From Tretioscincus oriximinensis (lineage: Eukaryota > Chordata > Lepidosauria > Squamata > Gymnophthalmidae), in the NCBI GenBank assembly GCA_022410635.1, contig JAJVDF010000962.1, forward strand, positions 252,201 through 316,200: DNA of 64,000 nucleotides, written 5' to 3'. Each line of letters begins with the position of its first letter. Within the stretch, counting starts at the first letter, position 1. Positions 57,998 through 64,000 of this stretch are shown here, in pieces. A program made the position numbers and the translations under genes. A model generated the notes under the pieces. That model saw only the letters and a program-made list of their open reading frames with translations, was not told the DNA's origin and made no database searches.

Positions 57998-58335
57998 AGT
58001 TTAACTATGAACGGACTCACAACCGAGCCCTATTATTACTTCATGGCATCAAAATTGTATTCCCCCTTACAACCACATGATGAATTACTGCAAGCCTAAT
58101 AAACATAGCCCTACCACCAAGTATTAATTTTATATGATAACTAATCATTTTTTCAACAATACTAGATTAATGCCCACCAACTATTATTTTACTTGACCTA
58201 GGAGCCACTATTACAGCAGGTTATATGATATATATACTTCTATGTAACCAACATGGTAAACTATCACACAATCTAACCCTGCCCCCAATACACCTACTAC
58301 TAATAATAATTTCCTTTATTATTATAATTATTATA
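57998..58335 (+). pseudogene. NUMT, mitochondrial ND4 fragment, right piece
   Basis: With the vertebrate mitochondrial code (TGA=Trp, ATA=Met) this reads NYERTHNRALLL, then HGIKIVFPLTTTWWITASLM, NMALPPSINF, ILLDLGATITAGYMMYMLLC and LPPMHLLLMM. This is the C-terminal third of ND4, a proton-pumping subunit of complex I. A nuclear-code reading has stops at each TGA. At least one in-frame stop under the mitochondrial code (after INFMW) and diverged positions show that it is a non-functional nuclear insertion. Confidence 0.9.
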
Positions 58336-58560
58336 AATGTTTAAGAACCAGTTTGGTGTATCTGGTAGTCTTCCAGTTCAATCCTCCCAGGTTTCACTCC
58401 TCCATGACCTTTGGTGACCTTGGGCCAGTCACAGTTCTTTAGAACTCTCTGAACCCCACCTACTTCACAGGATGTCTGTTGTGGAGAGTGCACTGAGATC
58501 TTTGGGTATAGGTTGGGATATAAATACAAATAAATAAAATAAATAAATAAATATCATTAT
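58336..58560 (+). mobile_element. CORE-SINE (SINE-A) with intact target duplication
   Basis: AACCAGTTTGGTGTATCTGG (A box), GGTGACCTTGGGCCAGTCAC (CORE) and CACTGAGATCTTTGGGTATA, with an (AAAT)n tail. The 18-bp sequence ATTATTATAATTATTATA flanks it at 58318-58335 and 58561-58578. The insertion lies at the right end of the NUMT. Confidence 0.85.
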
Positions 58561-58578
58561 ATTATTATAATTATTATA

Positions 58579-59670
58579 CTGACACTAAAAGCAAACCTAT
58601 TATTTATTTGTCCTCTTTTGTTGCAGGATTTTTCCAGCTGCATGGAAAAGCCTAGCGAAACCTCCATTAACACATATGGCTGGGCAATGAAGGGGATGGA
58701 AAATCAGACAAAAACCCAAATAATTAAACATTGTGTGCACACAGCCTAAGTCAATGGAGTGATCTCTAAATACGTTGCTGGCTAATGCTAATATTACTTT
58801 TATTATGTTATTATGAATAAAACACAGAAGAGCAAACTTTACATAACCCTATAGCCCCACAGTGTTTTGTATTCTTCATGTATGATATCCACATTAGCAG
58901 CATTGAAGTTCTAACAGTTTTTCTCACTTCTTCAATACAGGAATTTTTGAAAATGTACAAACTGGCCAACTGTTAAGTTAGGAAAATATTTTTGAGAATC
59001 CATCCTAACTATCAACATCAGAAAAAGCAATCTACAACACACTAGAAATACATTGTTAGCAATTGAGAAAGGGAGCTTATTAAGACATGAATCAAGATTA
59101 AATCATACGAATCAATGCCCATATCAGAAACAGAGACTATACCATCACATTATCATTTCAATGTTTTCCATGTGCATGCTATGGGTTCAGAAACCATCTT
59201 GTTGTTGCCCCAGGGTGAATGAGGTATGAAAGATTTGAGCCAGGCATTTCTGTTCAAATATTGCCTGGCCTGCCTACTCTTCATCACGACTAGATGTGGA
59301 GATAGCATACAAATCGCACATGGTTGGGGATGAACCAAAGACCTGGCTCAAAGAATCCATACTCTCCAGATGTTGTAAGCTGTTCAAGTGTGATAAATAC
59401 TAGAAATAGTTGATGTGCAACTCCAACTACTTGGGAAATGGTAGTGTGATTGGTAGTTTTCTGTTTCAACCAATCACCAGTAACATTTCTTGCTGGGAGA
59501 GCCAGAATTTCATTTCTATTCAATTAAAATGAAAAACATTAATATTAACACAACAATACAAGCCCTGTGTCTTATGTTTGTGTTAAGATGCTTTTCAATT
59601 TAGATTGTCCAATGAAAGAAATTTAGATTTTTTAATACATTTTAATGGATATACTGGGTCATTAGAATTC
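58579..59670. other. AT-rich span, no feature recognised
   Basis: Nothing recognised. Confidence 0.45.
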
Positions 59671-59771
59671 TTCCAAGAGCATTCCATACCAAGAGCATTC
59701 TATATCAAGAGCATTCCATACCAAGAGCATTCTATATCAAGAGCATTCCATACCAAGAGCATTATATACCA
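59671..59771. repeat. Short minisatellite, 18-bp unit in 36-bp alternation
   Basis: CCAAGAGCATTCCATA alternates with TCAAGAGCATTCTATA about five to six times. The alternating order implies amplification of a two-unit block. Confidence 0.88.
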
Positions 59772-60324
59772 AGCCTAATTCCATACCAATTTCTTTTCTT
59801 GTTCTTTTTCCCCCATTCCATTTCTTGCTCTTTTGGTTCCTAGCACTATATTTCACACTAACAACTGGATAATTTATATGGCATTCCTTGCTTATTTAAA
59901 ACAGACATGTTGAATACTTTGGAACAATGAGAGCAGGTACTAATTCATTCTGGTTAGTGCATAATAATGGAAAGTCAGAGAGATTAATGTGTTGTTACTG
60001 TTTATTCAGTGCAGCATTGCTTGTGACGAAGTACAATAGATTGGCTCCTTGTTCTGCCTCATTAAATAAGTTAATCATGTAAATCTGGGGCGGGGGGGGG
60101 GGGCTTTTTGGATTATCTATGAGTGGTTGTAATATGAGGTATGCATTTTTAACCACATGGCATAAAAGTAAATCTGGTAAATATAAGACTATCCTTTTTT
60201 AAATGCTTCCTCAGATCTAAAATGATAACAAAAATAACTTTTTAAAGGTTTCAATTTGCTTAATTTTCTTTTAAAGAAGCATTTGCTGTTTTAGAAGGAA
60301 CATAGACTATTCTTATCAGTGATA
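59772..60324. other. AT-rich span, no feature recognised
   Basis: Contains a G-run of about 10 near 60094. Nothing else recognised. Confidence 0.45.
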
Positions 60325-61534
60325 TTTTGGTGCAAGTCAACGGCTCCTTCAAGAACTCCACAGTCATGGAATAAGAGGACAGACCCTGTCCTGGATCGGA
60401 AACTGGTTAAAAGACAGAAAACAGAGGGTAGAAGTGAATGGACAGTTCCTTGGGTGAAACGATGTGAAAAGTCCAGTACCCCAGGGTTCAGGATTGGGAC
60501 CTCTGCTTTTGAATATATTCATAAACAATCTGGATGCCAAGGTAAATAGTGAAGTAGTCAAGTTTGCTGACGACACTAAACTGTTTAGGGCTGTGAAAAC
60601 TGAAAGTGATTGCAAGGTGCTTCAGAGTGATCTAATGAAATTGGGTGAATGGGCAACAAAGTGGCAAATGCACTTTAACCTAAACAACTGTAACGTCATG
60701 CACATTGAGGCAAAACCCCCCAATAATGCCTATCAACTGATAGGGACCAAGCTTTCTGTGACCGAGCAGGGAAAGGATCTTGGAGTGTTGGTGGATAGTT
60801 CAATGAAGATGTCAACCCAGTGTGCAGTAGCAGCAAAAAAAAAAGAAAAGAAAAGAAAATTTAACGTTACAAATTATTAGGAAAGGAATCGAAAACATTC
60901 GAGGCCACATTTTGAATATTGTGTACAATTCTGGTCACCANATCTCAAAAAAGGATATTGTGAAACTGGAGAAGGTTTAGAAAAGGGCAACAAGAACTGA
61001 TCAAGGGACTGGAACACCTTTCTTATGAAATCCAGCTGCAAAGTCTGGGCTTCTTCAGCCTCAAAAGACAGCGTTTGAGATGAGACCTAATTTAGGTGTA
61101 TAAAATCATACATGGGATGGATAAGGTGAATAGAGAAAAACTATTTTCTCTATCACACAACACTAGGACCAGGGGGCATTCCTTGAAACTGAGGGGAAGA
61201 AGAGTGAGGATAGACAAAGGAAAATATTTTTTCACCCAGTGGGTCATCGGCCTATGGAATTTACTTCCAGAAGAAGTGGTAATAGCTAATAAACAGATTA
61301 GACAAGTTCATGGAAGCCAAGGGTACAAACAGCTACTAGAATGGATACTGCCTCCAAGATGGATCAACAGGTAGTATTCCTGAAATGCTTTTTGCAGTGC
61401 ATTGAGAACAGTTGAAGATTTTGTCTTCTGTTCCAGACTGCCCAGGTACAATTGGTGGGCTACTGTGTGAGACAGAATGCTAGACTAGAAGGGCTCCAAC
61501 CTGATTCAGCAGGGTTCCTCTTATGTTCTTATGA
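60325..61534 (+). mobile_element. CR1-type LINE, RT palm to 3' end, (ATGTTCTT)n tail
   Basis: Begins at the QRLLQELHSHGIRGQTLSWI region, then NWLKDRKQRVEVNGQF. After a frameshift: VPQGSGLGPLLLNIFINNLD, the catalytic FADDTKLF, EQGKDLGVLVDSSMKMSTQC. An A-rich insertion near 60836-60860 breaks the frame. The rest includes FSLKRQRLR-type, YKIIHGMDKVNREKLFSLSH and a diverged WN.LPEEV block, then the 3' UTR to TCTTATGTTCTTATG. One N at 60942. It covers the stretch that is missing in the gapped copy at 33355. Confidence 0.9.
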
Positions 61535-61958
61535 CTATTTATAGCAGAAGTAGAGAAATTGTGGTCTTTATGGATTTTGTGGAAGTATAATGTCTACTGG
61601 TCCTGAAACTGGTCATGTTATTATACACTACATGCTTTTTCTGTCCATAGAATAAAAGACATGTGGGAGAGTTAAACATCTCAAGGTACAGTGACCAACG
61701 ACAGTACTCAAAACTTTGGCATCCTCAGAGCAATGTCAGTGTTCGGGACTTTGGCAATCTTCATAAACCTCTGACCCTTCTAAGGAATAATCATTCTCAG
61801 GCTCACTCATTGTTTGGATTAGAAGGAATGGGAAGCCACAGTGATTACTTATCCCAGCTTGGAAACAAATCATAAGGATAGTTGACCAATCAGGGCCCCA
61901 GAAATCTGTGCTGGCAGCAGTCAATGAGAGGAGGCACTCTTTGCTATGGAAGTATTGC
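61535..61958. other. Unassigned DNA
   Basis: Nothing recognised. Confidence 0.4.
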
Positions 61959-62345
61959 AGGCACGAATGGCACAGTCATTAAGGAAACGGTCTCTCATCT
62001 GAGAGATTGGGTTTCTAAGCCCTGTGTTAGACATGGGGAGGAGTAAGCATCTTCTTCTAGCCTGTAGCTCTAGCAAACCCAACTATCTGAAAGCAAAAAT
62101 TGCAAGAAATTGTAACTGACTGTATCTAGATAAATGGGAACCACCACAGCCTGGTGGGGAAGACAGAATGTTTGCCTTCAGGTATACCCTTGTAAGCCAC
62201 TTTGAGTCTCTTTGGAGACCTAGTTCTTCTTCTTCTTCTTCTTCTTCTTCTTCTTCTTCTTCTTCTTCTTCTTCTTCTTCTTCTTCTTCTTCTTCTTCTT
62301 TTTCTTCTTCTTCTTCTTCTTCTTCTTCATCATCATCATCATCAA
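61959..62345 (+). mobile_element. SINE-B with expanded (TTC)n/(ATC)n tail
   Basis: GCACGAATGGCACAGTCATT (diverged A box), GATTGGGTTTCTAAGCCC, TTGCAAGAAATTGTAACTGA, TTGTAAGCCACTTTGAGTCT, then about 110 bp of TTC repeat ending in CATCATCATC (62223-62345). The normal short TTC tail seen at 24640 has expanded here into a long microsatellite. Confidence 0.85.
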
Positions 62346-62837
62346 AGCAAAAAACCATAAACATAATTAAGATTTTCTTTTTACTATTTTTAATGCCCAT
62401 TTTTGATAGCTGCAGAAGAAGTATGTTTTGTAGAAGTACAATTTCCCCATGTGTTCCTTTCTTTTGTAGTCTCCTCTGCTTTTTGAAAATATTCAGATAT
62501 CCTTGAAGAGAGTTTAGGACTGTTTCCTGAATTGTTCTGAACAAACATCTCTCCTATCTTAACTTTCTGCAAATAGAACAGTACCATTTAATTTCATGCA
62601 TTGGAAATCTACTCAAAGAAAAACTGTCTTATATTTCTATTTATCCATAATTCCTTTTCTGCCTATTCTTCAGGTTTTTATAAATTGACTGCTTCTGCTT
62701 ATTTCCATATTAAAATTTAGACCTTTTGGCTTCTAAACATAATAGAGAAGAAGTATCCAGTGATAGTTATTTTGAGTTGTTTTAGGTCAATGTGGATGTT
62801 TAGGGAGTCTCTTTGTGTGCCACTTTTATAATCAAAT
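62346..62837. other. AT-rich span left of the second L1
   Basis: Nothing recognised. Confidence 0.45.
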
Positions 62838-64000
62838 GAAGAATTCACGCTGATCTACGCATGCGTGAGCAATAAACTCAGACGCCTTCGGATGGTCTCC
62901 ATCGTAAATTAATTTCAATCACCGTAAATTGGAGGAAAACAGAGGGAGAGGATTTATTACTGATAAGGCCTAATTAAGGCAAACAACCGGCAAAGATTGA
63001 AACCAAAGATTACAAGTAATTGTGCTGGGACTGCCGAAGAAGAGTCTGCTGTGAAAACAAGATCTGACAGAGGAGAGTGAAAAATGGCCACTGGCATACT
63101 TGGATCAACAAGCGGTAAGGATGTTATAGAAGCTAAGTTGGATAAGGTGTTAAATCACCTTCAAGATGTGGACGGGAAATTAAATAATCTAGATGGAAAA
63201 ATGAGCACTATGGTCTCAGATATGAGTCAAATTAAATCGATGGTTAAGGAAAACGCTGAGGAAATTAAAATTAACTCTACCAAGATCAAGGTCTTGGAAA
63301 AAATAACTGATTTATCAAGAGGAAACATTGAAGAAATGAGATCAAAGTTGGCACGGGTTGAGGACAGGAGGAAGAATATTCATTTTAAAGGGTTTGGATC
63401 TCAATTTGGAGCCACCGGGATGAAGACAGCTATAATAGATTGGATGAAACAAAACAACGTACAAGTGGAACAGAACGAAATTGAAAGAGTGCATTGGACT
63501 GCGGGGGGAAGAAAGGGAGGACAACTGGTTAAAGATATATTAGTAGCTTTTGTGAGAGAAAGTGTTCGTGATGAAGTCCTTCGGAAGCTCAGAGGAATAA
63601 CCCCCCTTAAACAAGACAACAATGATATTTTGGCGTTTACCGACCTCTCTGTGGATACCTTAATGGCAAGAAATATTCTGAGACCAATAACCAGAAAATT
63701 GAATGCAGCTTCAATCAGATTCAAGTGGATTTTTCCCACAGCGATTTTAGTACATAAAGATGGAATGAATTATAAAGCATCCACGCCCAGTGAAGGGTAT
63801 GAATTATTGAAGAAGCTACATCTTGATGTCTCTGACCTTCCAACCGCTGAAGATTCATCCGGTGCAACCAGTTCTGATTCGGCTTCCACCACTTCCATAG
63901 TATTTCCAAGTGCAGCTACAACTACCGTGGATTCAGAACTGAAGGAACTTGAACATCAAGCAAGATTGATTCGATTGAAGAGGAGGCAGCTGAAGAAGGA
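62838..64000 (+). mobile_element. L1 LINE, 5' UTR and ORF1, cut by window edge
   Basis: A 5' UTR of about 240 bp (GAATTCACGCTGATCTACGC.. with several CpGs) precedes an intact ORF1. Its arrangement matches the 5' end at 36469-36652 (short UTR then ORF1). The exact 5' end and any target duplication cannot be fixed from the window alone. Confidence 0.85.
63084..64000 (+). CDS. L1 ORF1 RNA-binding protein, intact, runs off the window
   Basis: ATG at 63084 opens a frame of at least 305 codons with no stop before the window end. Residues about 14-95 are a heptad-rich coiled coil (trimerisation). About 96-185 is the RRM-like domain (KNIHFKGFGSQFGATGMKT to KDILVAFVRE). About 186-247 is the C-terminal domain (FTDLSVDTLMARNILRPITR, IRFKWIFPTAILV). 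After it come a Ser/Thr-rich linker (about 252-281) and a second charged helix (ELKELEHQARLIRLKRRQLK). ORF1p trimers bind L1 RNA and act as a nucleic-acid chaperone during retrotransposition. The start sits after GTGAAAAATGG with A at -3 and G at +4. The upstream UTR has no competing long frame. Freedom from lesions suggests a young copy; ORF2 should follow to the right. Confidence 0.9.
   Translation, partial: MATGILGSTSGKDVIEAKLDKVLNHLQDVDGKLNNLDGKMSTMVSDMSQIKSMVKENAEEIKINSTKIKVLEKITDLSRGNIEEMRSKLARVEDRRKNIHFKGFGSQFGATGMKTAIIDWMKQNNVQVEQNEIERVHWTAGGRKGGQLVKDILVAFVRESVRDEVLRKLRGITPLKQDNNDILAFTDLSVDTLMARNILRPITRKLNAASIRFKWIFPTAILVHKDGMNYKASTPSEGYELLKKLHLDVSDLPTAEDSSGATSSDSASTTSIVFPSAATTTVDSELKELEHQARLIRLKRRQLKK

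Noticed and set aside
59671..59771. CRISPR-like direct repeats
   Set aside because: Units are contiguous with no unique spacers, in a vertebrate nuclear context. This is a minisatellite.
62083..62544. Acidic poly-Glu/poly-Ser proteins
   Set aside because: Artefacts of the (TTC)n tail of a SINE.

Overview
The window is nuclear DNA from a vertebrate, most likely a squamate reptile (a lizard, possibly a gecko). The evidence is the mix of interspersed repeats: several CR1-type LINEs with (ATTCTATG)n or (ATGTTCTT)n 3' ends, L2-type LINEs, a MIR-like CORE-SINE, a second tRNA-derived SINE with a (TTC)n tail, L1 elements, mariner/hAT/Harbinger-like DNA transposons, and a nuclear copy of mitochondrial ND4 read with the vertebrate mitochondrial code. 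The species call is inference. Single Ns and one 265-base gap (34190-34454) show that this is draft assembly.

Only one host protein-coding segment could be supported. A 25-codon first exon lies on the minus strand (6104 down to 6030) inside a strong CpG island (about 5.4-7.1 kb) and ends at a consensus splice donor. Its protein resembles the cytoplasmic N-terminus of the 'a' isoform of DPP10, the Kv4 potassium-channel auxiliary subunit; DPP6a is the alternative. The rest of that gene would lie to the left, outside the window. Everything to the right of about 7.1 kb is upstream or intergenic DNA dominated by transposable elements.

Layout: 0-5 kb holds the end of an L1, a SINE, CR1 tails and AT-rich DNA. 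5.4-7.1 kb is the CpG-island promoter and exon 1. 7-12.6 kb is SINE, CR1-tail and palindromic repeats. 12.6-14.4 kb is a decayed L2 on the minus strand. 14.8-21 kb holds CR1, fold-back elements and a Harbinger-like element. 21.6-28.2 kb holds a CORE-SINE, a CR1 with most of its reverse transcriptase, a TTC-tailed SINE and a near-complete decayed L2. 30-35 kb holds CR1 pieces. 36.45-43.40 kb is one full-length L1 insertion bounded by 15-bp target-site duplications. About 4.2 kb of its middle is inverted, and its ORF1 carries a 948-bp mariner. 43.9-45.4 kb holds a hAT and a second Harbinger-like copy. 47-57 kb is mostly unassigned DNA with CR1 tails and a large TTA/TTG microsatellite. 57.3-58.6 kb is an ND4 NUMT broken by an LTR-like sequence and a SINE. 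60.3-61.5 kb is a CR1. From about 62.84 kb a second L1 begins, with an ORF1 that stays open to the window edge.

The most interesting items are the internally inverted L1 with a nested mariner, the uninterrupted L1 ORF1 at the right edge with a C-terminal extension shared with the first L1, the probable DPP10a promoter and exon, the ND4 NUMT, and several palindromic element families present in more than one copy.
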